From Actinomadura harenae (GTDB taxonomy: Bacteria > Actinomycetota > Actinomycetes > Streptosporangiales > Streptosporangiaceae), in assembly GCF_003696215.1 (NCBI RefSeq), contig NZ_RFFG01000031.1, forward strand, positions 25,183 to 89,182: DNA of 64,000 nucleotides. The letters are read 5' to 3'. The notes under the pieces were generated by a model. The model did no database searches and had not been told where the DNA came from. It was given only the letters and a program-made list of their open reading frames with translations. Both the position numbers and the translations under genes were made by a program. Positions 15,850-23,479 of this stretch are shown here, piece after piece (position 1 is the stretch's first letter; each line of letters begins with the position of its first letter).

Positions 15850-16767
15850 GTGTCCACTCCCAGCAACGCCCCTGAGAACACCGCCCCCGCGACGGGCACC
15901 GCCCGCGTCAAGCGTGGCATGGCGGAAATGCTCAAGGGCGGCGTGATCATGGACGTCGTCACGCCCGACCAGGCCAAGATCGCCGAAGACGCCGGCGCGG
16001 TCGCCGTCATGGCGCTCGAGCGCGTCCCGGCCGACATCCGCGTCGAGGGCGGCATCTCCCGGATGAGCGACCCCGACATGATCGACGGGATCATCAACGC
16101 GGTCTCCATCCCGGTCATGGCCAAGGCCCGCATCGGCCACTTCGTCGAGGCCCAGGTGCTGCAGTCGCTCGGCGTCGACTACATCGACGAGTCCGAGGTG
16201 CTGACCCCGGCCGACTACGACAACCACATCGACAAGTGGGCCTACACCGTGCCGTTCGTGTGCGGCGCCACCAACCTCGGCGAGGCGCTCCGCCGCATCA
16301 CCGAGGGCGCGGCCATGATCCGCTCCAAGGGCGAGGCCGGCACCGGCGACGTCTCCAACGCCACCACCCACATGCGCAAGATCCGTGGCGAGATCCGCCG
16401 CCTGCAGAACCTGCCCGAGGACGAGCTGTACGTCGCGGCCAAGGAGCTCCAGGCCCCGTACGAGCTGGTCAAGGAGATCGCCGAGGCCGGCAAGCTCCCC
16501 GTCGTGCTGTTCACCGCGGGCGGCATCGCCACCCCGGCCGACGCCGCGATGATGATGCAGCTCGGCGCCGAGGGCGTGTTCGTCGGCTCCGGCATCTTCA
16601 AGTCCGGCAACCCGGCCCAGCGCGCCGAGGCCATCGTGAAGGCCACCACCTTCCACGACGACCCCGACGTGATCGCCCGCGTCTCCCGCGGCCTCGGCGA
16701 CGCCATGGTCGGCATCAACGTCGCCTCCCTCGGCGAGGACCAGAAGTTCGCCCACCGCGGCTGGTGA
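15850..16767 (+). CDS. pdxS: Pyridoxal 5'-phosphate synthase lyase subunit PdxS
   Basis: A 305-residue TIM-barrel enzyme that makes PLP from ribose 5-phosphate, glyceraldehyde 3-phosphate and ammonia supplied by PdxT; it forms a dodecamer in the cytoplasm. Diagnostic sequence: KGGVIMDVVTPDQAKIAEDAG, ALERVPADIR, the Schiff-base lysine region VMAKARIGHFVEAQ, and the C-terminal KEIAEAGKLPVVLF...GGIATPADA. GTG 15850 is preferred because GAGGA (15839–15843) lies six bases upstream; ATG 15844 would abut that site. A TATCAT element at 15806–15811 may be the -10. One gene separates it from pdxT. Confidence 0.97.
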   Translation: MSTPSNAPENTAPATGTARVKRGMAEMLKGGVIMDVVTPDQAKIAEDAGAVAVMALERVPADIRVEGGISRMSDPDMIDGIINAVSIPVMAKARIGHFVEAQVLQSLGVDYIDESEVLTPADYDNHIDKWAYTVPFVCGATNLGEALRRITEGAAMIRSKGEAGTGDVSNATTHMRKIRGEIRRLQNLPEDELYVAAKELQAPYELVKEIAEAGKLPVVLFTAGGIATPADAAMMMQLGAEGVFVGSGIFKSGNPAQRAEAIVKATTFHDDPDVIARVSRGLGDAMVGINVASLGEDQKFAHRGW

Positions 16768-16773
16768 CCTCCG

Positions 16774-16837
16774 CGGGCGGCCGGTGACCACTCCGGCCGC
16801 CCGTCCGCGCGCCGCGTCCCGCCGGGACGCGGCGCGC
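16774..16837 (+). terminator. Two consecutive strong hairpins after pdxS
   Basis: The first has an 11 bp stem (16774–16784 with 16793–16803) and an 8-base loop. The second has a perfect 14 bp stem (16807–16820 with 16824–16837) and a GCC loop, followed within about 15 bases by CTCTTT. They lie directly after the pdxS stop and probably end or attenuate that transcript. Confidence 0.7.
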
Positions 16838-16964
16838 GGCCCGGCCGCTCCTCTTTCGGCTCCGGCCTGCCCGCGCCCGGCGGGAGGGTTTACGCTGGCC
16901 GCGCGGCCGGTGGGACCCGGAACCCCCGTGGGCGGCGACCGGCCGCGGGAGGGGATGGACGAGC

Positions 16965-17588
16965 ATGGGGTGGACCGTCGCTCTGGCCTGCGCGACCACC
17001 GGTGAGCCCGCCGAGGTGTTCCGGCCGGGCCTGACCCCCGACGCCGCCGCCGGCGCGGACCTCGCCCGGCGGCTTTACCCGGACGCGACCCTGGTCGAGA
17101 CCGGCGAGACCGTCCTGGACTTCGCGCTCTGGCCCTACGAGGACGAGCTGTTCGTCGGCGCGTTCGAGGGGGCGCTGCTGGTCTGCGACCGGCGCCTGTT
17201 CGGCCTCGACGACGACGCCCGCCGGATCGCCGACACCGTGGCCGCGGCCCTGCCCGGGGCCCGCTGCGGCGTCCTGGTCCTGCAGAACGTCGCGTCCGGC
17301 TGCTGGTTCCGCTGGTACGAGGAGGGCGGCCTGCGCCGCGAGGTGTTCGTGACCAGCGAGGACGGCGTGGTCATCGACCAGGGCGGCCGGATGCCCGCCG
17401 AACGCCCCTACTGGACGGCGATCGACGACGGCGCGTCCGACGTGCCGCTGCCGTTCTCGCCCGAGGAGTTCGGCCTGGCCATCGCCCGCGAGCACATGGT
17501 GGGCCGTGACCTGGCCTCACTCGGCCCGGACGGCTTCCTGCCGCTCGAACTGCCCCTGCGCCGCTTCCGGCTCCGCCGACCGGCCTAG
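16965..17588 (+). CDS. Conserved hypothetical protein (DUF6928-like)
   Basis: A 207-residue soluble protein that begins MGWTVALACATTGEPAEVFR. The N-terminus and the sequence of short blocks resemble actinobacterial DUF6928 proteins, but I cannot confirm this without a profile search. No catalytic motif, signal peptide or membrane segment is visible. GGGAGGGG precedes the ATG. The position between pdxS and pdxT is notable because those two genes work together. Codon bias is normal for the region, so it is a real gene. Confidence 0.7.
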   Translation: MGWTVALACATTGEPAEVFRPGLTPDAAAGADLARRLYPDATLVETGETVLDFALWPYEDELFVGAFEGALLVCDRRLFGLDDDARRIADTVAAALPGARCGVLVLQNVASGCWFRWYEEGGLRREVFVTSEDGVVIDQGGRMPAERPYWTAIDDGASDVPLPFSPEEFGLAIAREHMVGRDLASLGPDGFLPLELPLRRFRLRRPA

Positions 17589-17648
17589 CCCCCGGCCGCG
17601 ACCCCTCGGGAAGGGACCGCGGGCCCAGGGGCGTTGTAAGGAACGTTT

Positions 17649-17665
17649 AGGGTCATAACGACCCT
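17649..17665. promoter_or_regulatory. Inverted repeat AGGGTC-N5-GACCCT upstream of pdxT
   Basis: AGGGTC (17649–17654) and GACCCT (17660–17665) flank ATAAC, 27 bases before the pdxT start. CATAAC within it resembles a -10 element. It may be an operator over a promoter or a small hairpin in the leader. Confidence 0.35.
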
Positions 17666-17691
17666 CCGAGATCTCCCCGGAAGGACCATCG

Positions 17692-18309
17692 GTGACCACT
17701 GTGCCGACGATCGGCGTGCTCGCCCTGCAGGGCGACGTGCTCGAGCACGCGCGAGCGCTGGAGGGCGCCGGGGCGCGGACCCTGACCGTCCGCCGCCCCG
17801 AGGAACTGGAGCGCGTGGACGGCCTGGTGGTGCCCGGCGGCGAGTCCACCACCATGTGGCGGCTCGCCCGGGCCTTCGACATGCTCGAACCGCTGCGCAA
17901 GCGGATCGAGGCCGGGATGCCCGCCTACGGCTCCTGCGCCGGCATGATCATGCTGGCGGACCGGATCGAGGGCGGCGTGGCCGGGCAGGAGACGGTCGGC
18001 GGCATCGACATGACGGTGCGCCGCAACGCCTTCGGTCGGCAGGTGGACTCGTTCGAGGCGCCGGTCCCGCTGACCGGCATGGGGGACACGCCGTTCCACG
18101 CCGTGTTCATCCGCGCTCCCTGGGTGGAGGGCGTCGGTGACGCGGTCCAGGTGCTGGGTCGTGCCGAGAGCGGCCCGAACGTCGGTAGGATCGTCGCCGT
18201 CCGCCAGGGCCGCCTCATGGCGACCTCGTTCCACCCTGAACTGACGGGCGACCACCGCGTGCACCATTACTTCGCCGATCTGGTGCGCCGGGCGATCGAG
18301 GAGGATTAA
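17692..18309 (+). CDS. pdxT: Pyridoxal 5'-phosphate synthase glutaminase subunit PdxT
   Basis: A 205-residue class I glutamine amidotransferase that releases ammonia from glutamine and channels it to PdxS. The motif GGESTTM forms the oxyanion region, catalytic Cys lies in YGSCAGMIML, and the His/Glu pair lies in TSFHPELTGD near the C-terminus. The start is GTG 17692, with GGAAGGA upstream. yebC follows after two bases, so they are co-transcribed. Length is normal for the family. Confidence 0.97.
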   Translation: MTTVPTIGVLALQGDVLEHARALEGAGARTLTVRRPEELERVDGLVVPGGESTTMWRLARAFDMLEPLRKRIEAGMPAYGSCAGMIMLADRIEGGVAGQETVGGIDMTVRRNAFGRQVDSFEAPVPLTGMGDTPFHAVFIRAPWVEGVGDAVQVLGRAESGPNVGRIVAVRQGRLMATSFHPELTGDHRVHHYFADLVRRAIEED

Positions 18310-18311
18310 GC

Positions 18312-19064
18312 ATGTCCGGCCATTCCAAGTGGGCGACGACCAAGCACAAGAAGGCTGCCCTCGACGCCAAGCGCGGCAAGCTCTTCGCGAAGCTGATCAA
18401 GAACATCGAGGTCGCGGCGCGTACCGGCGGCGGCGACCCCGAGGCCAACCCCACGCTGTACGACGCCATCTACAAGGCGAAGAAGAGCTCCGTCCCGAAC
18501 GACAACATCGAGCGCGCGCGCAAGCGGGGCGCCGGTGAGGAGGCGGGCGGCGCCGACTGGCAGACCATCATGTACGAGGGCTACGCGCCCGGCGGCGTCG
18601 CGGTGCTCATCGAGTGCCTCACCGACAACCGCAACCGCGCCGCCTCCGAGGTCCGCGTCGCGCTCACCCGCAACGGCGGCTCGCTCGCCGACCCGGGTTC
18701 GGTCGCGTACATGTTCAACCGCATGGGCGTCATCATCGTCCCCAAGGAGGGCACCTCCGAGGACGACGTCATGATGGCGGTCCTCGAGGCCGGCGCCGAG
18801 GACGTCAACGACCTCGGCGACCAGTTCGAGGTCGTCTCCGAGGCGGGCAAGCTGCTCCCCGTCCGCAAGGCCCTGCAGGAGGCCGGCATCGACTACGAGT
18901 CGGCCGAGAGCAAGTTCCTGCCGACGATGTCGGTCCCGCTCGACGAGGAGAACGCCAAGAAGGTGTTCCGCCTCCTCGACGCCCTCGAGGACTCCGACGA
19001 CGTCCAGGAGGTCTACGCGAACTTCGACGTTTCAGACGAAATCATGGAGGCGATCGACGCCTGA
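18312..19064 (+). CDS. yebC: YebC/PmpR/TACO1-family protein
   Basis: A 250-residue cytoplasmic protein with the family start MSGHSKWATTKHKKAALDAKRGKLF and the conserved YEGYAPGGVAVLIECLTDN block. Homologues have been described as DNA-binding regulators (often of ruvC or quorum-sensing genes) and more recently as translation factors that relieve stalling at proline runs. It sits between pdxT and, after one unrelated gene, ruvCAB, the usual actinobacterial order. Confidence 0.96.
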   Translation: MSGHSKWATTKHKKAALDAKRGKLFAKLIKNIEVAARTGGGDPEANPTLYDAIYKAKKSSVPNDNIERARKRGAGEEAGGADWQTIMYEGYAPGGVAVLIECLTDNRNRAASEVRVALTRNGGSLADPGSVAYMFNRMGVIIVPKEGTSEDDVMMAVLEAGAEDVNDLGDQFEVVSEAGKLLPVRKALQEAGIDYESAESKFLPTMSVPLDEENAKKVFRLLDALEDSDDVQEVYANFDVSDEIMEAIDA

Positions 19065-19083
19065 CGCGTCGCACGCGCCTTCG

Positions 19084-19120
19084 CGGACGCCGTCTCCCGG
19101 ACACCGGGGGGCGGCGTCCG
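19084..19120 (+). terminator. Terminator after yebC
   Basis: CGGACGCCG (19084–19092) pairs with CGGCGTCCG (19112–19120). An inner CCCGG/CCGGG pair extends the structure. TCGTTTT follows. This is a good rho-independent terminator that isolates pdxT–yebC from the acetyltransferase gene. Confidence 0.8.
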
Positions 19121-19147
19121 TCGTTTTGGTTGCCTAGGGTGGGGATC

Positions 19148-20305
19148 ATGGAAATTCGCGAGCTGACCCCCGATGACCTCGATGCCGCCCTGGACAACCG
19201 TGTTCGCTCCTTCGGACCCGTGCCGGAGGCCGACGTCGCCTCATGGCGGGACGGGTCGGCGAGCGTGATGGCGGCGGGACGCCAGCTCGGCGGCTTCGAC
19301 GGCGACCGGCTCGTGTCCACCGCCCGCATGCTCCCGTTCCGGCAGTGGTGGGCGGGACGGGCCGTCCCGACGGGCGGACTGGCAGGGGTGACGGTCGCCC
19401 CCGAGGACCGGGGACGCGGCGCGGGCCGCGCGATCGTGACGGCCACCCTCCAGCGGTCCGTGGAGCTCGGGGACGCGCTGTCGGCGCTGCATCCGGCCAC
19501 CACGGCCCTGTACCGGGGCCTCGGCTGGGAGCACGCGGGCGGGTTGCACCGGGTGACGTTGAAGACCGAGGGGTTGCGGGGCATCCGCGCCGAGCGGGTC
19601 CCGGTCCGGCGGGTGGGCCCGGAGGACGCCGAGGAGGTGGCGGCGACGGTCGCGCGCGTCCACGAGGCCGCCCGCGACTGCGGACCCGTCGACATGGGCG
19701 TCGACCTGTGGCGGACCCGGCTCAAGCACAGTGACTGGTTCGCCTATCTGGCCGAGGACGGGTTCCTGGCCTACCGGTGGAGCGCGGACAACGCCTCGCT
19801 GGTGATCGACAAGGTCGTGGCGGGCTCGGAGGGGACGGCGCGGGCGCTCTGGGCGATCGTCGGGTCCGGGGCGTCCACGGCCGAGACGGTGACGGCGAAC
19901 CTCGCCCCGTACGACCCGGTGCTGTGGCTGGTCGGCGAGCGCGAGCACGACATGATCGACCGGACCCAGTGGATGCTGCGCGTCCTGGACGCGCCGAAGG
20001 CGGTCGAGCTGCGCGGCTACCGGCCCGGGGTGAGCGCGGAGATCCCGGTCCACATCACCGACGGGATCCTGCCCGCCAACACCGGCGCCTGGATGCTGAC
20101 GGTCAAGGACGGCGAGGGCCGCCTCGAACCCGCCCCGGACGACCCGACGGCCGTCCGCGTGGGCCCGCGCGGCCTGGCGGCGCTGTACGCGGGCGTCCCG
20201 GTGAGCACGCTGCGCCGGGCGGGCCTCCTGCACGGCGGGGACGTCCGCGCCGAGGCGCTGGACGCGGTGTTCGCGGCGCAGCCGTTCGCCCTCGACTACT
20301 ACTAG
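19148..20305 (+). CDS. GNAT-family N-acetyltransferase, Eis-like
   Basis: A 385-residue protein with the Eis architecture: an N-terminal GNAT domain (acetyl-CoA loop region VAPEDRGRGAGRAIV), a second degenerate GNAT domain, and a C-terminal SCP2-like domain beginning near PVHITDGILPANTGAWML. It ends FAAQPFALDYY; the free C-terminal carboxylate is typical of Eis proteins, where it takes part in catalysis. Eis enzymes acetylate amines of aminoglycosides, lysines or peptides; the natural substrate here is unknown. The start is ATG 19148, where the MEIRELTPDDLDAAL sequence begins. It is inserted between yebC and ruvC, which adjoin in many relatives. Confidence 0.88.
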   Translation: MEIRELTPDDLDAALDNRVRSFGPVPEADVASWRDGSASVMAAGRQLGGFDGDRLVSTARMLPFRQWWAGRAVPTGGLAGVTVAPEDRGRGAGRAIVTATLQRSVELGDALSALHPATTALYRGLGWEHAGGLHRVTLKTEGLRGIRAERVPVRRVGPEDAEEVAATVARVHEAARDCGPVDMGVDLWRTRLKHSDWFAYLAEDGFLAYRWSADNASLVIDKVVAGSEGTARALWAIVGSGASTAETVTANLAPYDPVLWLVGEREHDMIDRTQWMLRVLDAPKAVELRGYRPGVSAEIPVHITDGILPANTGAWMLTVKDGEGRLEPAPDDPTAVRVGPRGLAALYAGVPVSTLRRAGLLHGGDVRAEALDAVFAAQPFALDYY

Positions 20306-20413
20306 CCGCGACTACTGCCGGCGGCGGGGGCGGGCACGGCACGGCCTGCGCGCGCTCGTCGCCGGTGTCCGATAGCGTGGCGTCGGCCGAACACATGATC
20401 GAAGGGCGGGGCC

Positions 20414-21025
20414 GTGCGGGTGATGGGCGTGGACCCCGGGCTCACCAGATGCGGCGTCGGCGTCGTGGAGGGTGTTCCCGGCGCGCCGCTGAGCCTGGTG
20501 CACGTCTCGGTCGTCCGCACCGCCCCGGACGAGGACGTCGCGCTGCGGCTGCTCGGCATCGAGCGGGGCATCGAGGCGCTGATGGACGAGCTGTGCCCCG
20601 AGGTCGTGGCGGTGGAGCGGGTGTTCGCGCAGCACAACGTGAGCACGGTGATGGGCACGGCGCAGGCGGCGGGGCTGGCGATGGTCGCGGCCGCGCGCCG
20701 GGGCCTTCCGGTCGCGATGCACACGCCGAGTGAGGCGAAGGCCGCGATCACCGGCAACGGGCGCGCGGACAAGGCGCAGGTCACGTCCATGGTGACGCGG
20801 CTGCTGCGGCTCGACGCGCCGCCCCGGCCCGCCGACGCCGCCGACGCGCTCGCCCTGGCGATCTGCCACGTGTGGCGGGGCGGCGGGCAGGCGCGGCTGG
20901 CCGCGGCACGCGGGCCCACCGTCCCGGGACAGGCCGGTCCCACACAGGCAGAGATCAACGCCGCCCGGATCGCCGAGGCGCAGAAGGCGGCGCGTTCCCG
21001 TAGTCGAGGAGGATTCCCGAGATGA
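20414..21025 (+). CDS. ruvC: Crossover junction endodeoxyribonuclease RuvC
   Basis: A 203-residue RNase H-fold nuclease that cuts Holliday junctions. Catalytic acids are visible in VMGVDPGLTRCGVG, VAVERVFAQHNV and the C-terminal RPADAADALALAICH. The GTG start at 20414 fits the motif spacing. The C-terminal 35 residues are a hydrophilic extension. It overlaps ruvA by ATGA, giving a tightly coupled ruvC–ruvA–ruvB operon. Confidence 0.97.
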   Translation: MRVMGVDPGLTRCGVGVVEGVPGAPLSLVHVSVVRTAPDEDVALRLLGIERGIEALMDELCPEVVAVERVFAQHNVSTVMGTAQAAGLAMVAAARRGLPVAMHTPSEAKAAITGNGRADKAQVTSMVTRLLRLDAPPRPADAADALALAICHVWRGGGQARLAAARGPTVPGQAGPTQAEINAARIAEAQKAARSRSRGGFPR

Positions 21026-21627
21026 TCGCGTTCGTCAGCGGCAAGGTCGCCGCCGCCGGGCCGGACGGCGCGGTGATCGACGTGCACGGCGTCGGCATGG
21101 CGGTGCAGTGCACCCCGGCGACGCTCGCCGGGCTCAAGGTGGGCGAGGACGCGCACGTCCCGACGTCGATGGTCGTGCGGGAGGACTCGCTCACCCTGTT
21201 CGGGTTCGCCGACGACGACGAGCGGCAGATCTTCGAGCTGCTGCAGACGGCGAGCGGCGTGGGTCCGCGGCTGGCGCTGGCGATGCTGGCCGTCCACTCC
21301 CCGGACGGGCTGCGCCTCGCGGTCGCGCAGGAGGACGTGACGGCGCTCACGAAGGTGCCGGGCATCGGCAAGAAGGGTGCGCAACGCATCGTTCTGGAGC
21401 TGAAGGACCGGCTGGGTGGCCCGGTCGGCGCGCCGGAGGTCCCGGGACGCCGTCCCGGGGCGGGCCAGGCGTGGCGCGCGCAGGTGCAGACCGGCCTGGT
21501 GAACCTCGGCTGGACGGTCCGGGACGCCGACGCGGCCGTGGACGCGGTCGCCGCCGACCTGGACGGCACCGAGGTCCCGCCGGTCGGTGAGCTGCTGAAG
21601 GCGGCGCTGAAGAAGCTGAGCCGATGA
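21022..21627 (+). CDS. ruvA: Holliday junction DNA-binding subunit RuvA
   Basis: A 201-residue junction-binding protein. It has the N-terminal OB-fold start MIAFVSGKVAAAG, two helix-hairpin-helix motifs (GVGPRLALAML and KVPGIGKKGAQRI) and a C-terminal RuvB-contact domain after an acidic, proline-rich linker. It tetramerises on the junction and loads RuvB. It overlaps both neighbours by four bases. Confidence 0.97.
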   Translation: MIAFVSGKVAAAGPDGAVIDVHGVGMAVQCTPATLAGLKVGEDAHVPTSMVVREDSLTLFGFADDDERQIFELLQTASGVGPRLALAMLAVHSPDGLRLAVAQEDVTALTKVPGIGKKGAQRIVLELKDRLGGPVGAPEVPGRRPGAGQAWRAQVQTGLVNLGWTVRDADAAVDAVAADLDGTEVPPVGELLKAALKKLSR

Positions 21628-22694
21628 GCGAGTTCGGCGAGCGCCTGGTCGGCGGCGGGGCCGAGGGGCCGGAGGAGCAGGTCATCGAGGCCGCGCTGCG
21701 CCCCAAGCGGCTGGACGACTTCGTCGGGCAGGAGCGGGTCCGCGAGCAGCTGTCGCTGGTGCTGCGGAGCGCGCTGCGGCGCGGCCGCACGCCCGACCAC
21801 GTGCTGCTGTCGGGCGGGCCGGGGCTCGGCAAGACCACCCTCGCGATGATCATCGCCGCCGAGCTGGGGCAGCCGCTGCGGATCACCTCGGGTCCCGCGA
21901 TCGAGCGGGCCGGGGACCTGGCGGCCGTGCTGTCCACGCTGGCCGAGGGGGAGGTGCTGTTCCTGGACGAGATCCACCGGATGGCGCGTCCCGCCGAGGA
22001 GATGCTCTACATGGCGATGGAGGACTTCCGCGTCGACGTGGTGGTCGGCAAGGGGCCGGGCGCGACCGCGATCCCGCTCGACATCGCCCCGTTCACGCTG
22101 GTGGGCGCGACGACGCGGGCCGGGATGCTGCCGGGTCCGCTGCGCGACCGGTTCGGTTTCACCGGGCACATGGACTTCTACGTCCCGGCGGAGCTCGAGG
22201 TGATCGTCCAGCGGTCCGCGCGGCTGCTGGAGGTGGAGATCACCGACGAGGGCGCGGCGGAGGTGGCGTCCCGGTCGCGGGGCACGCCGCGTATCGCGAA
22301 CCGGCTGCTCCGGCGCGTCCGCGACTACGCCGAGGTGCGGGGCGACGGCACGGTGACGCTGGAGACCGCCCGCGCCGCCCTCGCGCTCTACGAGGTGGAC
22401 GAGCGGGGGCTGGACCGTCTCGACCGGGCCGTCCTGGGGTCGCTGCTGCGCAAGTTCGGCGGCGGTCCGGTCGGCCTGTCCACCCTGGCGGTGTCGGTGG
22501 GGGAGGAGCCGGAGACGGTCGAGGTGGTGGCCGAGCCCTTCCTGGTCCGGCAGGGCTTTCTGGCCCGCACGCCTCGTGGACGCATCGCCACGCCCGCCGC
22601 GTGGGCGCATCTGGGCCTCACCCCGCCCCCGACCGCCCCGCTGGCCGGAGTGGCGCTGTTCGATCTGGACGAGACGGCCGATGAGCCCGGGTAG
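21624..22694 (+). CDS. ruvB: Holliday junction branch-migration ATPase RuvB
   Basis: A 356-residue AAA+ motor. It has Walker A GGPGLGKTTLA, Walker B LFLDEIHRM, a sensor/arginine region VGATTRAGMLPGPLRDRFGF, and the C-terminal winged helix (LRKFGGGPVGLSTLA...EPFLVRQGFLARTPRGR). It drives branch migration with RuvA. It ends the operon; a gap of 236 bases precedes yajC. Confidence 0.98.
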   Translation: MSEFGERLVGGGAEGPEEQVIEAALRPKRLDDFVGQERVREQLSLVLRSALRRGRTPDHVLLSGGPGLGKTTLAMIIAAELGQPLRITSGPAIERAGDLAAVLSTLAEGEVLFLDEIHRMARPAEEMLYMAMEDFRVDVVVGKGPGATAIPLDIAPFTLVGATTRAGMLPGPLRDRFGFTGHMDFYVPAELEVIVQRSARLLEVEITDEGAAEVASRSRGTPRIANRLLRRVRDYAEVRGDGTVTLETARAALALYEVDERGLDRLDRAVLGSLLRKFGGGPVGLSTLAVSVGEEPETVEVVAEPFLVRQGFLARTPRGRIATPAAWAHLGLTPPPTAPLAGVALFDLDETADEPG

Positions 22695-22739
22695 CGGGGG
22701 GCTCCGGCGGTGTCCGAGGGTGACGTGACCGGGGTGACA

Positions 22740-22800
22740 TGATCACGGCTGCGTGATCAGGGCGTAACGGGTTGGGAACTTCCCTGGAGTGCCGCTCGTC
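22740..22800 (+). promoter_or_regulatory. Dyad and ECF-type promoter candidate upstream of yajC
   Basis: TGATCACG and CGTGATCA (22740–22747 and 22752–22759) form a perfect 8 bp dyad around GCTG. It is followed by GGAAC (22775–22779), 17 bases, then CGTC (22797–22800), the shape of an ECF sigma promoter. A TACTCT near 22823 is an alternative SigA -10. The sites would control yajC–secD–secF. Confidence 0.4.
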
Positions 22801-22930
22801 ACGTCGTTGCCGGGGTCTCGCGTACTCTCTAGACTCCGGGACTTGGTCACACCGTCCACCAGCCGACGGTCCCGAGACGCGGCCTACCGGCCACAGGCTG
22901 GGCAAACCGAAATCGGAAGGACGCCCCTTA

Positions 22931-23440
22931 ATGGGCAGCGACATTCACACCCTGGCAGCGAGTTCGGGGGGCAGCGGCGCGTTCAACCTGCTGCTCCTCC
23001 TGGCCGTTCCGCTGGTCTTCTACTTCCTGCTGATCCGCCCGCAGAGCCGGCGGCGCAAGGAACAGATGAACATGCAGAGCAGCATCGCGCCGGGCACCAA
23101 GGTCATCACCACCGCGGGCATGCACGCCACGGTGGTCGAGGTCCATGACGACGGCATCGTCCTGGAGATCGCCCCCGGCGTGGAGGCGAAGTTCGTCAAG
23201 CAGGCCGTCATGCAGGTCCTGAAGGACGAGCCCGCCGACGAGGAGCTCGACGGCGACGAGCCGGACGAGACCCCGGACGCCGCCGCCAAGGACGACGCCG
23301 CGTCGCAGGCGAAGGCCGTCGACGTCGACGACGTCGAGGAGGCCGGGAAGACCGCCGTGAAGGCGGGCGTTAAGGCCGACGCGAAGGACGAGGACGAGGC
23401 CCCCGCCCACGCGGGCAAGGCCGACAAGCCCTCCGCCTGA
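22931..23440 (+). CDS. yajC: Preprotein translocase subunit YajC
   Basis: A 169-residue protein with one transmembrane helix (about residues 17–36, FNLLLLLAVPLVFYFLLIRPQSRRRKE, with the family's RPQ motif after it) and a small cytoplasmic domain (GTKVITTAGMHATVVEV). It associates with SecD and SecF to assist Sec export. The last 60 residues are an acidic and lysine-rich tail, longer than in most YajC proteins. The start is ATG 22931, with GGAAGGA ten bases upstream. It lies 39 bases before secD. Confidence 0.93.
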   Translation: MGSDIHTLAASSGGSGAFNLLLLLAVPLVFYFLLIRPQSRRRKEQMNMQSSIAPGTKVITTAGMHATVVEVHDDGIVLEIAPGVEAKFVKQAVMQVLKDEPADEELDGDEPDETPDAAAKDDAASQAKAVDVDDVEEAGKTAVKAGVKADAKDEDEAPAHAGKADKPSA

Positions 23441-23479
23441 CCCGCGGCGGCACCGACAAGACGGGAAGTTCGACGACCA

